Part shown: positions 26,279 to 35,845 of the stretch, piece by piece
How positions within the stretch are numbered: position 1 is the stretch's first letter
How the letters are laid out: the number at the start of each line of letters is the position of its first letter
NCBI GenBank assembly: GCA_017302135.1
Contig: JAFLDZ010000009.1
Span: 1 to 64,000, forward strand
From: Lysobacterales bacterium
Lineage (GTDB): Bacteria > Pseudomonadota > Gammaproteobacteria > Xanthomonadales > Xanthomonadaceae
Direction of reading: 5' to 3'
DNA length: 64,000 nt
The notes under the pieces: generated by a model
Databases searched by the model: none
The model's input: the letters and a program-made list of their open reading frames with translations, nothing else
What the model was told of the DNA's origin: nothing
Translations under genes and position numbers: made by a program

Positions 26279-27085
26279 TCAGCTGCGCATGCCCACGCCG
26301 CGCTTCAACAGCCACAGGCTCAGCCCACCCAGCAGCACCACGAAGCCCAGCATCAGCGCATAGGCCAGCCACAGCGGCACGTCGGACACACCCAGCAGGC
26401 CGTAGCGGAAGGCGTTGACCATGTAGAAGATCGGGTTGAGATGGGTCGCGGCTTCGGCCCAGTCCGGCAGCAGCTTCACCGAGTAGAACACGCCGCCCAG
26501 ATACGTCAGCGGGGTGAGGATGAAGGTCGGCACGATCGCGATATCGTCGAATTTCTTCGCGTACACCGCGTTGACGAAGCCGGCGAGGGCGAAGATGGTC
26601 GCGCCGAGAATCACCGTGCTCAGGGTGACGAACGGATGCGGCACGCGTACATGGGTGAAGAACATCGCGATCACCAGAACGATCGCGCCGACCATCAGCC
26701 CGCGCAGCACCGCGCCGGCGACGTAGCCGCCGAGGATCACCCACGCCGGCATCGGACTGACCAGCAATTCCTCGATATGGCGGCCGAATTTGGCGCCGAA
26801 GAAACTCGAGGAGATGTTGCCGTAGCTGTTCTGGATGATGCTCATCATCACCAGCCCGGGGACGATGAAGTCCATGTACTTGATGCCGTCCATTTCGCCG
26901 ACGCGCGAACCGATCAGGCCGCCGAAGATCAGGAAATACAGGGTCATGGTGATCGCGGGCGGGACCAGGGTCTGGCCCCAGATGCGCAGGATCCGCGCCA
27001 CTTCGCGGCGGACGATGGTGTACAGCGCGACGCGCTGGCGCTGGCCCACGCTCATTTCGACGGAAACGTCCTGCTGCGCACTCAT
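26279..27085 (-). CDS. yadH: ABC-2 transporter permease (YadH-like)
   Basis: 268 aa with six predicted transmembrane helices of the ABC2_membrane family. It has VALYTIVRREVARILRIWGQ (N-terminal amphipathic part), FGAKFGRHIEELLVSPMPAW (the family's E-loop region), LTPLTYLGGVFYSV and NPIFYMVNAFRYGLLG. Its ATG overlaps the stop of the ATPase gene by four bases (ATGA), showing translational coupling. Together they form an ABC exporter; the substrate is unknown. The longer frame to 27496 runs antisense-like inside the ATPase gene. Confidence 0.88.
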   Translation of the reverse strand: MSAQQDVSVEMSVGQRQRVALYTIVRREVARILRIWGQTLVPPAITMTLYFLIFGGLIGSRVGEMDGIKYMDFIVPGLVMMSIIQNSYGNISSSFFGAKFGRHIEELLVSPMPAWVILGGYVAGAVLRGLMVGAIVLVIAMFFTHVRVPHPFVTLSTVILGATIFALAGFVNAVYAKKFDDIAIVPTFILTPLTYLGGVFYSVKLLPDWAEAATHLNPIFYMVNAFRYGLLGVSDVPLWLAYALMLGFVVLLGGLSLWLLKRGVGMRS

Positions 27086-28047
27086 GCCGCCACCGCCTTG
27101 TCGCTGTCGTTGCCGGTGAGCCGCACGAACAGCTCCTCCAAGCGGTTGGTCTTTGTGCGCATCGAACGCACGCGGATGCCGGCGGTGTCGAGCGCGGCGA
27201 ACACCTGGTTCAATTCCATCGCGCGGGGTTTTTCGATGTCGATGGTGTGATCGTCTTCGGCGATCAGCGTCGCGCCTTCGATCTTCGGCAGCTCGGCCGG
27301 CAGCACATGTTCGATATCCAGCAGGAAGCCTTCGACATCGAGTTTCGCCAGCAGCGCCTTCATCGGCCCTTCCTCGACGATCCGGCCCTTGTCGATGATC
27401 GCGAGATTGCGGCAGAGGCTTTCGGCTTCTTCCAGATAATGCGTGGTCAGGATGATGGTGGTGCCCGAGGCGTTGATCTCCTTCAGCGTCTTCCACATGC
27501 CGCGACGGATTTCGATATCGACGCCGGCCGTCGGTTCATCGAGGATCAGCAGGCGCGGGCTGGTCATCATCGCGCGGGCGATCATCAGCCGCCGCTTCAT
27601 GCCGCCGGACAGCGTGCGGCTCATCTTGTCGGCCTTGTCCCACAGCTGCGCTTCCTTCAGCACCCGCTCGGCGCGTTCGCGGGCGATGGCGCGCGGCACG
27701 CCGTAGAAGCCCGCGTAGTTCACGCAGATGTCGAACGGCTTCTCGAACATGTTGAAGTTGATTTCCTGCGGCACCAGGCCGATCAGGCGCATCGCGGCGT
27801 CGCGGTCGGCGGAAATGTCGACGCCGAAGATGCGCACTTCGCCCGAGGTCTTGTTGACCAGCGAGCTGGTGATACCGATCAGGGTGGATTTTCCGGCGCC
27901 GTTGGGGCCCAGCAGAGCATAGAAATCGCCCGGCAAGACATCCAGCGAGACGCCCTTCAGGGCTTCGACACCGTTGTCGTAGGTCTTGCGCAGGTCGCGG
28001 ATCGAAAGCGCCGGCACCTGGGTGCCGGAAGCGGAGTCTGGAAGCAT
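27082..28047 (-). CDS. yadG: ABC transporter ATP-binding protein (YadG-like)
   Basis: 321 aa nucleotide-binding domain with YALLGPNGAGKSTLIG (Walker A), GLVPQE (Q-loop), RTLSGGMKRRLMIARAMM (signature), LLILDEPTAGVD (Walker B) and LTTHYLEEAESLC (H-loop). The C-terminal ~80 residues form an extension with a beta fold, as in YadG. It is the partner of the downstream permease gene. The ATG at 28047 (MLPDSASGTQ) was chosen; the longer frame to 28155 overlaps the start of the divergent ferredoxin reductase gene. Confidence 0.9.
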   Translation of the reverse strand: MLPDSASGTQVPALSIRDLRKTYDNGVEALKGVSLDVLPGDFYALLGPNGAGKSTLIGITSSLVNKTSGEVRIFGVDISADRDAAMRLIGLVPQEINFNMFEKPFDICVNYAGFYGVPRAIARERAERVLKEAQLWDKADKMSRTLSGGMKRRLMIARAMMTSPRLLILDEPTAGVDIEIRRGMWKTLKEINASGTTIILTTHYLEEAESLCRNLAIIDKGRIVEEGPMKALLAKLDVEGFLLDIEHVLPAELPKIEGATLIAEDDHTIDIEKPRAMELNQVFAALDTAGIRVRSMRTKTNRLEELFVRLTGNDSDKAVAA

Positions 28048-28127
28048 GGGGTCCTCACCCCGCCGCAGGGAGGGGGAACAGTACGGCGGAACCGCTAGTA
28101 TAGGCGGCCGTGCCCGGCTGCTTTGAT

Positions 28128-28928
28128 ATGTTCGCCCGGCAACACTCCTTCCCACAGAGTCGCCCTGTGTCCGCTCATTTCCCGCTCAAACTCGTCGCCC
28201 GCCGGATGTTGGCCCCCACCGTCGCCCACCTCGGCTTCGTCCGCGACGATGGCGCGCCGCTGGATTACATCCCCGGGCAGTTCCTGCAGGTGCATTTCCA
28301 CTACACCGACGGCACCGCGACCAAGCGCAGCTATTCGCTCGCCACCCAGCACGATCACGCGCTGGCGCCGGGCGACGCGGTCGAGATCGCGGTCAGCTAC
28401 GTGACCGGCGGCGCTGCGACCACGTTGTTCGAAAGCCTGGACATCGGCGGCACCATCAACGCCAGCGGCCCCTACGGCCGCTTCTGCCTGATGCCCGCCG
28501 ACGCCAACCGCCGCTACCTGCTGATCGGCACCGGCACCGGCGTGACGCCATACCGCGCGATGCTGCCGCAGTTGGCGGCGCAGATCGCCGGACGCGGGAT
28601 CGAAGTCGTGTTGCTGTTCGGCGCGCGCACGCCCGAAGAACTGCTGTACGGCGACGAATTCCGCGCCTTCGCCGACGCGCACCCGAACTTCCGCTTCATC
28701 CCCTGCTTCTCGCGCGAACTGCCCGACGCAGGCTCGCCGCACGCGCATGCCGATGTGCGCAAAGGCTATGTGCAGGACCAACTCGCCGAATTCGCACCGC
28801 AGGCCGACGGCGACATCGCCTACCTGTGCGGCAATCCGAACATGGTCGACGCCTGTTTTGAAGCATTGAAAAGCCATCACCTGCCGGTGCCGCATATCCG
28901 CCGCGAGAAGTACGTCAGCAGCAAGTAG
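28128..28928 (+). CDS. fpr: Ferredoxin--NADP reductase family protein
   Basis: About 266 aa. FAD domain: PGQFLQVHFHY and KRSYSLA (RxYS FAD motif). NADP domain: LLIGTGTGVTPYRAML, VVLLFGARTPEELLY and YLCGNPNMVDACFEAL. The C-terminus reads RREKYVSSK. It transfers electrons between NADPH and ferredoxin or flavodoxin. It could in principle serve the P450 of the cassette, but it is 24 kb away. Three starts are possible: GTG 28110, ATG 28128, or GTG 28167 (giving VSAHFPLKLVARRML, which best fits homologue lengths I know). None has a strong ribosome binding site. Confidence 0.85.
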   Translation: MFARQHSFPQSRPVSAHFPLKLVARRMLAPTVAHLGFVRDDGAPLDYIPGQFLQVHFHYTDGTATKRSYSLATQHDHALAPGDAVEIAVSYVTGGAATTLFESLDIGGTINASGPYGRFCLMPADANRRYLLIGTGTGVTPYRAMLPQLAAQIAGRGIEVVLLFGARTPEELLYGDEFRAFADAHPNFRFIPCFSRELPDAGSPHAHADVRKGYVQDQLAEFAPQADGDIAYLCGNPNMVDACFEALKSHHLPVPHIRREKYVSSK

Positions 28929-28949
28929 GCGGGCCTCAGCGCTGGGTTT

Positions 28950-29012
28950 GTGGGAGGGCCTTCAGGCCCGAACGCCCTTCCCGAAAGCCATCGGGCCTGA
29001 AGGCCCTCCCAC
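28950..29012. repeat. REP inverted pair (CTTCAGGCCC family)
   Basis: Two perfect inverse 22-base units, 28950-28971 (GTGGGAGGGCCTTCAGGCCC plus GA) and 28991-29012, are separated by 19 bases. Each unit is itself palindromic around GGGCCTTCAGGCCC. The right unit is identical to the lone one at 13929. Intergenic, downstream of the ferredoxin reductase gene. Confidence 0.9.
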
Positions 29013-29169
29013 ACGGCCGCGCCACTTTATCCGCATCAGCCGCCGGCGCGGCATCATTAGGCTCCGCTGCTGCAATTTCTGCCTGGGCCGGTCACATTCG
29101 GCGTGCGCTGTCGTCTTGGCCTACGAAGCGCAGTTTCGCCCTCACATGATCCACATCGAGAGTTCCGAC

Positions 29170-30675
29170 ATGCTCAAACCTCTCCTGCTGTCCACCCTGG
29201 CCTTGGCGCTCGCCGCCTGCGGCCAACAACAGACCGAAAAGACCGCAGCCCCCAAAACCGACGCCAACGGCGATCTTCGCTACGGCAGTCTGGTGTTCAA
29301 GCCCTGCGCGCTGGGCGGCGATCGTGGTGACGGTGTGGAAGCGCAGTGCGCTGTGCTGCAGGCGCCGGAGAATCACGACGCGCCCAACGGCCGCAAGATT
29401 TCCCTGGCCGTGGCGATGATCCCCGCCAAGAATCAGACCCAGTCGGACCCGGTGGTGATCATCGCCGGCGGCCCCGGGCAATCGATCCTCGAGGCCTACC
29501 CGATGCTGCATCCGGCGCTGAGCGATGTCCGCCGCAATCGCAATATCCTGCTGTTGGATGCACGCGGCACCGGCGGCTCGCACCTGTTGCAGTGCGACGA
29601 ACTGACCTCGCTCGACGAGAATGCCGAGGACAGCGAAGACCCCGCGAAACTGCGCGCATTGACCGAGCGCTGCCGCGATCGCTTGGGCAAAACTTCGGAC
29701 CTGCGCTTTTACGCCACCGCCGACCACATCCGCGATCTGGATCTGCTGCGCGCCACCATCGGCGCGGAACAGCTCAATGTCGCCGGGATTTCCTACGGCA
29801 CCCGCGTCGCACAGCAATACGCGGCCCGCTATCCGAAACACACGCGCACGGTCACGCTCGATTCGATCGCACCGAACACGCTGGTGCTGGGCCAGGAACA
29901 CGCGCTCAACCTGGATGCGGCGATCAAAACGCAGTTCGCGCGCTGCGTGGCGGATGCCGCATGCAAACGCAATATCGGCGATCCCGCTGCGCTGTTGACC
30001 AAAGTGCGAACGACGCTGCAGGCAGGCGGCCTTGCGCCGGTGCGCTATCGCGATCCGACCAATGGCGAATGGCGCGAAGAAGTGCCGCAGTTCGGACATC
30101 TGGGCAGTCTGCTGCGGTTTTACGCGTACCGTCCGGAATCTGCATCGATGCTGCCGTTGATCCTGCACGACGCGGCGCTGGGCCGCTACGAAACCCTGCT
30201 GTCGCAGTCGCGCGCGCTGAGCGGCGATATCGGCGATTCGATGGCGCTGGGCATGCATCTGTCGGTGAGCTGCACCGAAGATCCGGAAATCCAGGCGCGG
30301 CCGGAAGACGACAAGACCATTCTGGGCAACAGCATCGCCGAGTTCATCCAGGCACAGTGCGCCGTGTGGCCGAAAGGCACGCGCGACCCGGACTTCCGCA
30401 AACCGTTGGCGGGCGATGTTCCGGTTCTGGCGATCAGCGGCGAGTACGACCCGGTCACGCCACCGCGCTATGGCGACGAAGTGGTGAAGACGCTGCCGAA
30501 AGGCCGGCATCTGGTGCTGCCGGGCCAGGGCCACAGCGTGCTGACCACCGGTTGCATGCCGAAACTGTTCGCGCAGTTCGTCGAAACCGCCGATGCGAAA
30601 AAACTCGACGCGGGCTGCCTGAAACGACTGAAGCCGACGCCGCCGTTCGCAGGCAATTACGGCTGGGAGCCATGA
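29170..30675 (+). CDS. Lipoprotein alpha/beta hydrolase, TAP-like (proline iminopeptidase type)
   Basis: 501 aa. Lipoprotein signal MLKPLLLSTLALALAACG with lipobox LAAC (Cys about 17). It has the hydrolase oxyanion segment IIAGGPGQSILEAY, NILLLDARGTGGSHLLQCDE, the nucleophile elbow VAGISYGTRVAQQYAARYP (Ser), then LAISGEYDPVTPPRYGDEV (Asp) and GQGHSVLTTGCMP (His). This resembles TAP-like tripeptidyl aminopeptidases and SlpD/E proteases. A Cys-rich C-terminal cap is present. An ATG at 29146 would add eight residues. Substrate: probably peptides or small esters in the periplasm. Confidence 0.9.
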   Translation: MLKPLLLSTLALALAACGQQQTEKTAAPKTDANGDLRYGSLVFKPCALGGDRGDGVEAQCAVLQAPENHDAPNGRKISLAVAMIPAKNQTQSDPVVIIAGGPGQSILEAYPMLHPALSDVRRNRNILLLDARGTGGSHLLQCDELTSLDENAEDSEDPAKLRALTERCRDRLGKTSDLRFYATADHIRDLDLLRATIGAEQLNVAGISYGTRVAQQYAARYPKHTRTVTLDSIAPNTLVLGQEHALNLDAAIKTQFARCVADAACKRNIGDPAALLTKVRTTLQAGGLAPVRYRDPTNGEWREEVPQFGHLGSLLRFYAYRPESASMLPLILHDAALGRYETLLSQSRALSGDIGDSMALGMHLSVSCTEDPEIQARPEDDKTILGNSIAEFIQAQCAVWPKGTRDPDFRKPLAGDVPVLAISGEYDPVTPPRYGDEVVKTLPKGRHLVLPGQGHSVLTTGCMPKLFAQFVETADAKKLDAGCLKRLKPTPPFAGNYGWEP

Positions 30676-30765
30676 CCTGTCGCTGCTCTCTCACGCGCAG
30701 CGCAGGGCGCCGCTTTTATTGATGCGCACGCGCTGTCCACGAAATTTTCTTCACAGGGTTTTCCC

Positions 30766-31512
30766 ATGATCGATGTCCAGAATCTGCACAAGGCGTTCAA
30801 GACCAAGACCGGTCTGGTGCAAGCCGTGCGCGGCGTGAGTTTCACCGCCCGCGACGGCGAAATCACCGGTCTGCTCGGCCCGAACGGCGCCGGCAAGACC
30901 ACCACGCTGCGCATGCTCTACACGCTGATGTCGCCAGACCAGGGCACGGTGACGGTCGATGGCTTCGACATCCAGAAGGATGCGACGGCGGTGCGTCAAC
31001 GCCTGGGCGTGCTGCCCGACGCGCGCGGCGTGTACAAACGCCTGACCGCGCGCGAGAACATCGCGTATTTCGGCGAACTGCACGGACTGGATGCGAAGAC
31101 CATCGCGGCGCGCACCGCGCGACTGGCCGAAACGCTGGGAATGGAGGATGTGCTCGACCGCCGCACCGAAGGCTTCTCGCAGGGGCAACGCACCAAGACC
31201 GCGATCGCGCGCGCGCTGGTGCACGATCCGAAAAACGTGATCCTCGACGAACCCACCAACGGACTGGATGTGATGACCACCCGCGGCCTGCGCCAGTTCC
31301 TGCTGCAGCTTCGCGCCGAAGGCCGCTGCGTGATTTTCTCCAGCCACATCATGCAGGAGGTCGCCGCCCTGTGCGACCGGATCGTGGTGATCGCGGCCGG
31401 TGAGGTCAAAGCGATCGGCACGCCCGATGAGTTGCGCGCGCGCGCCGGCCACGAGAATCTCGAAGACGCCTTCGTCCAGTTGATCGGCTCGGAGGAGGGC
31501 CTGCACGCATGA
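30766..31512 (+). CDS. natA: ABC transporter ATP-binding protein, NatA-like
   Basis: 248 aa. GLLGPNGAGKTTTLRML (Walker A), LGVLPDARGVYKRLTARENI (Q-loop region as in NatA), RTEGFSQGQRTKTAIARALV (signature, with S-Q-G-Q), VILDEPTNGLDV (Walker B), IIFSSHIMQEVAALCD-like H-loop. NatA/NatB of Bacillus extrude sodium; in gammaproteobacteria the substrate is unproved. The stop overlaps the permease start by four bases. Confidence 0.9.
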   Translation: MIDVQNLHKAFKTKTGLVQAVRGVSFTARDGEITGLLGPNGAGKTTTLRMLYTLMSPDQGTVTVDGFDIQKDATAVRQRLGVLPDARGVYKRLTARENIAYFGELHGLDAKTIAARTARLAETLGMEDVLDRRTEGFSQGQRTKTAIARALVHDPKNVILDEPTNGLDVMTTRGLRQFLLQLRAEGRCVIFSSHIMQEVAALCDRIVVIAAGEVKAIGTPDELRARAGHENLEDAFVQLIGSEEGLHA

Positions 31513-32699
31513 GTACGTCCTTGAATATGTTCATGACCGTGTTGCGCAAGGAACTCCGGGATTTCGCCCGCGACAGGCGCACGTTCCTGATGGCGCTGCT
31601 GCTCGGCCCACTGATGTATCCGCTGTTGATGCTGGGCATGGGCAAGCTGATGGAAGCGCGGATGAGCACGCAGTTGGAGAAGCCGCTGGAGATTCCGATC
31701 ATCGGCGCGCAGCACGCGCCGAATCTCGTCGCCTGGTTGGCGACGCAGGATATCCGGGCGAAGCCCGCACCGAAGGATCTTATCGCCGCGATCCGCAACC
31801 AGGACGAGGACGTGGCGCTGGTGATCGCACCGAACTTCGGCGAGGAATGGCGCGCCAGTCGACCGGCGAAAGTGGAGATCGTCGCCGACACCACCCGCAC
31901 CAATGCGGATGTGCCGATCGAACGGCTGCGCTCCGCGCTCACCGCCTACAGCGGCCAGGCCGGCGCACTGCGTCTGGTCGCACGCGGCGTGAACCCGCTG
32001 TTGACGCAATCGGTGGCGGTGACCCAGCGCGACGTGGCCACGCCCGAAGCGAAGCAGGGGCGGATGATGTCGATCGTGCTGCCATTGATCCTGGTGCTGT
32101 TCGCATTCATGGGCGGCGCGCATCTGACCATGGACGTGACCGCAGGCGAGCGCGAACGGCAATCGCTGGAACCGCTGTTGGCGACGCCGGTCGCGCGTGG
32201 AACGCTGGTCAGCGGCAAGATGGCGGCAGCGTCGCTGATCGGCATCGCCAGCGTGATCCTCACCCTGCTGTCGTTCAAGCTCAGCGCGGCGCTGTCGACC
32301 AGCGCAATGGCGAGTTCGCTGGATGTCTCGTTTCTCGCCATCGGCAGGATGATGCTGGTGCTGCTGCCGCTGGTGCTGATCGGAACGGCGCTGCTGACCT
32401 TCATCGCCGCCGGATCGAAAAGCATGAAGGAAGCGCAGAGCCACATGGTGTGGCTGATGTTGATGCCGATGCTCCCCAGCTACGCGCTGATGGCGTATCC
32501 GCTGAAGGACCAGGATCTGTGGCAGTACGCGATTCCATTCCTGTCGCAGAACCAGATGCTGGTCAAAGCCAGCCGCGGCGAGAACGCATCGCCCGAACAA
32601 TGGGCGATCTATCTGCTCTGCGCACTGGCGTTGGCCGGGGTGCTGTGGCTTGCGGCGATCTGGCGCTACCGTCAGGAAAAACTTGCGATCTCGGCTTGA
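31509..32699 (+). CDS. natB: ABC-2 transporter permease, NatB-like
   Basis: 396 aa. One N-terminal transmembrane helix (FLMALLLGPLMYPLLMLG) is followed by a large extracytoplasmic domain (about 50-185). A cluster of five membrane helices comes next (MSIVLPLILVLFAFMGGA and on to VLWLAAIWRYR). The motif ERERQSLEPLLATPVARGTL is characteristic of NatB/ABC2_membrane_3 permeases. It forms an exporter with the upstream ATPase. A bidirectional terminator follows. Confidence 0.9.
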   Translation: MSTSLNMFMTVLRKELRDFARDRRTFLMALLLGPLMYPLLMLGMGKLMEARMSTQLEKPLEIPIIGAQHAPNLVAWLATQDIRAKPAPKDLIAAIRNQDEDVALVIAPNFGEEWRASRPAKVEIVADTTRTNADVPIERLRSALTAYSGQAGALRLVARGVNPLLTQSVAVTQRDVATPEAKQGRMMSIVLPLILVLFAFMGGAHLTMDVTAGERERQSLEPLLATPVARGTLVSGKMAAASLIGIASVILTLLSFKLSAALSTSAMASSLDVSFLAIGRMMLVLLPLVLIGTALLTFIAAGSKSMKEAQSHMVWLMLMPMLPSYALMAYPLKDQDLWQYAIPFLSQNQMLVKASRGENASPEQWAIYLLCALALAGVLWLAAIWRYRQEKLAISA

Positions 32700-32761
32700 T
32701 CAACGCTTCGTGTGATCCAGACTCAGCATGATCCGGACGACTTGGAGCAGATCGATACGTA

Positions 32762-32796
32762 GAAAAAACAGCCCGGCACAAGCCGGGCTGTTTTAT
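32762..32796. terminator. Bidirectional terminator between natB and the convergent TonB gene
   Basis: GAAAAAACAGCCCGGC, loop ACAA, then GCCGGGCTGTTTTA. It has an A-tract on one side and a T-tract on the other, so it can terminate transcripts from both strands. Confidence 0.9.
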
Positions 32797-32835
32797 TTCG
32801 CAATGCGGCTGTAGCGGGTTCTCGTACCCGTTCGC

Positions 32836-33897
32836 TCAGGCGCCGGGCTTGAAACCGATGGTGCGTCGCGTCGTGACCGGTGAAGCCACCGGCTGGAAGC
32901 GCCAGCGTTTCACCGCAGACAGCGCTTCACGATCGAAAGTGCGCGGCGGGTTGCCGCGAACGACGCGCGCTGCGCTGACCGAACCATCGGTCGCAACGGT
33001 GAATTCGACCAGGACTTCGCCCGAGATACCGGCGCGCTGCGCTTCCAGCGGGTATTTCGGCGATGGTGTGCTGATCGCGCGCAGGTCGCTGGCGGTCGCC
33101 GTGGCCGGTTGCGCCTGCGCCGCACGCTGCGCTGCTTCGCGCTGCGCTGCTTCACGCTGCGCGGCTTCGCGCTCCGCAGCCAGGCGCTGTTCGGCCTCGC
33201 GCTGGGCCGCCGCCTGTTGCGCCGCCAGCTGTTGCGCCGCCTCTTGCTGCGTCGCCTGCTGCGCGAGCCTTTCCGCTGCCTTGCGCTGGGCTTCTTCCTG
33301 TTCCTTCCTGCGATCCTCTTCGAGTTTGGCCAAACGTGCCTTCTCGGTTTCGGCATCGACTTCGGTCTGTTGCTGACGCTGGGCGAACGAAGTCTGCGCG
33401 TCGGTCAGAGATTGCTTCAGACGCGGCAGCGCGGGCGCGGCCTTGTCGGTTTTTTCCATCAGCGCAAAAAGCCGCTGCGCTTCAGGAAAATCATCGCGGG
33501 CGATGCTTTGTTCGGTGGCGATCAGCGCGTACGGCATCAGGTCGGTCAACGCGCTGGCGACGGCGGCATCGTTCGGCTGTTTGTCGCGCAGTGCGAGGTA
33601 GTACTCCATCGCATTGTTGCCGGCGGGCGCGTACATGCGCTGTTCCAACTGGGCAGCGCGCGCGGCTTCGCGGAGTTGATCCACGCTCATCGCCGCCACT
33701 TGGGCGGAAACGACCTGGGCCGGTGCCTGCGTGGCCGTGGTTGCGGCCGGCGCCGGTTGGGCGGCCGTTTCGGGGTCGGCCTTGTCGCCGCCGCACGCGG
33801 TGATCGCCAGAACCAGAGCCACAGACAGTGCGGCATGACGGAAGCCGTCGCGAAGCAGACGGAAGGACGGAGAAGCGTTGTCTTGGGCGACGGACAT
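32836..33897 (-). CDS. TonB-family energy-transducer-like lipoprotein with coiled-coil linker
   Basis: 353 aa. The N-terminus reads ALSVALVLAITACGG, a lipobox (ITAC, Cys about 35). An Ala/Pro/Thr segment follows, then a helical TPR-like part (about 75-165). A long charged coiled coil from about 180 to 270 is rich in EAAQREAAQR-type repeats. The TonB C-terminal domain has STPSPKYPLEAQRAGISGEV, FTVATDGSVSAARVV and AVKRWRFQPV. Lipid anchoring instead of an N-terminal transmembrane helix is unusual for a TonB and suggests an outer- or inner-membrane-linked TonB-like protein, not a canonical energiser. It is separate from the tonB-exbBD locus at 48 kb. Start by the 33897 ATG. Confidence 0.8.
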   Translation of the reverse strand: MSVAQDNASPSFRLLRDGFRHAALSVALVLAITACGGDKADPETAAQPAPAATTATQAPAQVVSAQVAAMSVDQLREAARAAQLEQRMYAPAGNNAMEYYLALRDKQPNDAAVASALTDLMPYALIATEQSIARDDFPEAQRLFALMEKTDKAAPALPRLKQSLTDAQTSFAQRQQQTEVDAETEKARLAKLEEDRRKEQEEAQRKAAERLAQQATQQEAAQQLAAQQAAAQREAEQRLAAEREAAQREAAQREAAQRAAQAQPATATASDLRAISTPSPKYPLEAQRAGISGEVLVEFTVATDGSVSAARVVRGNPPRTFDREALSAVKRWRFQPVASPVTTRRTIGFKPGA

Positions 33898-34011
33898 CAC
33901 GGTGATTTCCTGCTGGCTGGAGTCGATGATCTGCAAGCACGTCTTGTGCCAGCAGCCCCCTTTGTCTCGCTCACCCGCGTCCCCGGGTGCCATGCGTTTG
34001 CGTTCAGGCAA

Positions 34012-35361
34012 TTACTTTCCAATACAAAAACGAGAAAAAATGTGACCGAGTAAGTCATCCGGCGCAATCCGACCTGTGATTTCCGCCAGGGTGTCGTGAC
34101 CGATACGCAACGCTTCGGCGGACAGTTCCAGCATATCCCCATCCAGCGATTGCTGCGCACCTGCCAGTTCCTGCGCCGTACGACGCAACGCATCGACCTG
34201 GCGCGCACGCGCGCTGAACGCACCGTCCGCGCCCTCCGCAGCGCCGCCCGCGAGGGTCCGGAGCCGCGCATGCAGGCGGTCCAGCCCGGCGCCGGTCTGC
34301 ACCGAAACCAAGATTTCATCCTCGGCTGGGAGCGGCAGCTGCGCGAGCAGGTCGGTCTTGTTGATCACCCACAGGCGCCGTGGAACATCGGCGATGGCGT
34401 CCACGACAGCCGCGCGGCCGGTATCGACCTCCCGGGCATCAAGCACCACGATCGCCAGATCAGCCCGGCTCAGTTCCGACGTCGCCCGGCGCATGCCTTC
34501 GCGTTCGATGCTGTCGCCGCCCGCACGCAACCCGGCGGTATCGACCAGGGTCAGCTCCACCCCCTCGACCCGCACGGTTTCGCGCAGCAGGTCGCGGGTG
34601 GTGCCGGCGATATCGCTGACGATCGCGCGGTCGCTGCCGGCCAGTGCGTTCAGGAGCGAACTCTTGCCGGCATTCGGCGGCCCCACGATCACCGCATGCA
34701 GCCCATCGCGGAGCTTCTGCCCACGCTCGGCTTCGCGCAGCAGTGCGCCGAGATCATCCGCCGCCTGCGCCATTCCGCTGCGCAGGGCCTCGCCGCCAAG
34801 TGTCTCGAGCGGTTCGTCGGCGAAATCGATCGCAGCCTCCATGTGCACGCGCAGGCGCAGCAGGACATCCGCGAGCGCATTCACGCGCTGCGAGAACACG
34901 CCATCGAGCGAACGCCGAGCGGCGCGCGCCGCACGTTCGTCGCCGGCAGCGATCAGATCGGCGACGGCTTCCGCCTGGGCGAGATCGAGTTTGCCGTTGA
35001 GAAAGGCGCGTTCGCTGAATTCGCCGGCACGCGCCATCCGCGCACCGAGCGCGCAGCAGCGTGTAAGCAGCATTTGCAACACAGCGGGGCTGCCGTGCGC
35101 CTGCAGTTCCACGACATCCTCGCCGGTGTAACTCGCTGGCGCTTTGAAATACAGAGCGATCCCATCGTCGAGCGTCTCGCCGTGTTCATCGCGAAACCGC
35201 GCGTAGTGCGCATGGCGTGGCGTCAGTGATGTCGCGCAGATCGTGTTGGCGATCTTGAGCGCACGGGGGCCGGACAAACGCACGATGCCCACGCCGCCGG
35301 CTCCGGCAGGGGTGGCGATGGCAGCGATGGTGTCCTGGCTTTGCATCGTCGGATCAGCCAT
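34012..35361 (-). CDS. mnmE: tRNA-modification GTPase MnmE
   Basis: 449 aa. With MnmG it builds the cmnm5/mnm5 group on wobble U34 of several tRNAs. The N-terminal tetrahydrofolate-binding domain starts [22 protein letters not shown]. The G domain has [16 protein letters not shown] (G1), [10 protein letters not shown] (G2), LVDTAGLR (G3) and VINKTDLL (G4). The C-terminal motif FCIGK supplies the essential Cys. This origin-proximal position, downstream of yidC on the lagging side, is conserved. Confidence 0.97.
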   Translation of the reverse strand: MADPTMQSQDTIAAIATPAGAGGVGIVRLSGPRALKIANTICATSLTPRHAHYARFRDEHGETLDDGIALYFKAPASYTGEDVVELQAHGSPAVLQMLLTRCCALGARMARAGEFSERAFLNGKLDLAQAEAVADLIAAGDERAARAARRSLDGVFSQRVNALADVLLRLRVHMEAAIDFADEPLETLGGEALRSGMAQAADDLGALLREAERGQKLRDGLHAVIVGPPNAGKSSLLNALAGSDRAIVSDIAGTTRDLLRETVRVEGVELTLVDTAGLRAGGDSIEREGMRRATSELSRADLAIVVLDAREVDTGRAAVVDAIADVPRRLWVINKTDLLAQLPLPAEDEILVSVQTGAGLDRLHARLRTLAGGAAEGADGAFSARARQVDALRRTAQELAGAQQSLDGDMLELSAEALRIGHDTLAEITGRIAPDDLLGHIFSRFCIGK

Positions 35362-35704
35362 CGACGGCTGCGGCCAGTCGGAAAATCGGCAGGTACATCG
35401 CGATCAGACACAGCGGCAACAGAATCACGCCCAGACCGAATCCGATCACCAGCGCGACGATGCCGCGCTCGTTGCCGGGTGGCGTACGGCGCGGTGTCCA
35501 CGCCCAGGCCGCCAATACGATCAGAGGCAAGCCGAAAAGCGCGTAACGGGTTTCGACGAACAGACGAGTCAGCAGCGGAAGCTCAGCACCGAAATTCTGG
35601 AACGCCTCTTCGAATCTCGGGACGATCAGGTTCACGCCCGCCGCGATCCCGATGGCAACGAGAAGCCCTGTGGTCAACATCCAGCGTTCGGTGGCATTGC
35701 GCAT
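35354..35704 (-). CDS. Small membrane protein, GspF-tail-like
   Basis: 116 aa with three hydrophobic segments ([52 protein letters not shown]). The stretch [20 protein letters not shown] resembles the periplasmic turn of type II secretion F proteins, but the rest of GspF is absent. Conserved in position between yidC and mnmE in related genomes, as far as I recall. It overlaps the start of mnmE by eight bases, so the two are translationally linked. Confidence 0.75.
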   Translation of the reverse strand: MRNATERWMLTTGLLVAIGIAAGVNLIVPRFEEAFQNFGAELPLLTRLFVETRYALFGLPLIVLAAWAWTPRRTPPGNERGIVALVIGFGLGVILLPLCLIAMYLPIFRLAAAVDG

Positions 35705-35780
35705 ATCGATTCACTCACCCACTCGGAGAAGACAGTGTCTTGAGCGGATTCTGCATGAACTCCGGATCAAGCGCTGCCGG

Positions 35781-35813
35781 AAAACACGACGCCCGCCTTG
35801 CGGCGGGCGTCGT
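35781..35813 (-). terminator. Terminator downstream of yidC
   Basis: A 12-bp perfect stem, ACGACGCCCGCC / GGCGGGCGTCGT (35786-35797 and 35802-35813), reads into a GTGTTTT tract on the minus strand, about 33 bases after the yidC stop. Confidence 0.8.
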
Positions 35814-35845
35814 TGCGATCCGTTCGGTGCGACGCTACCCGCGAC

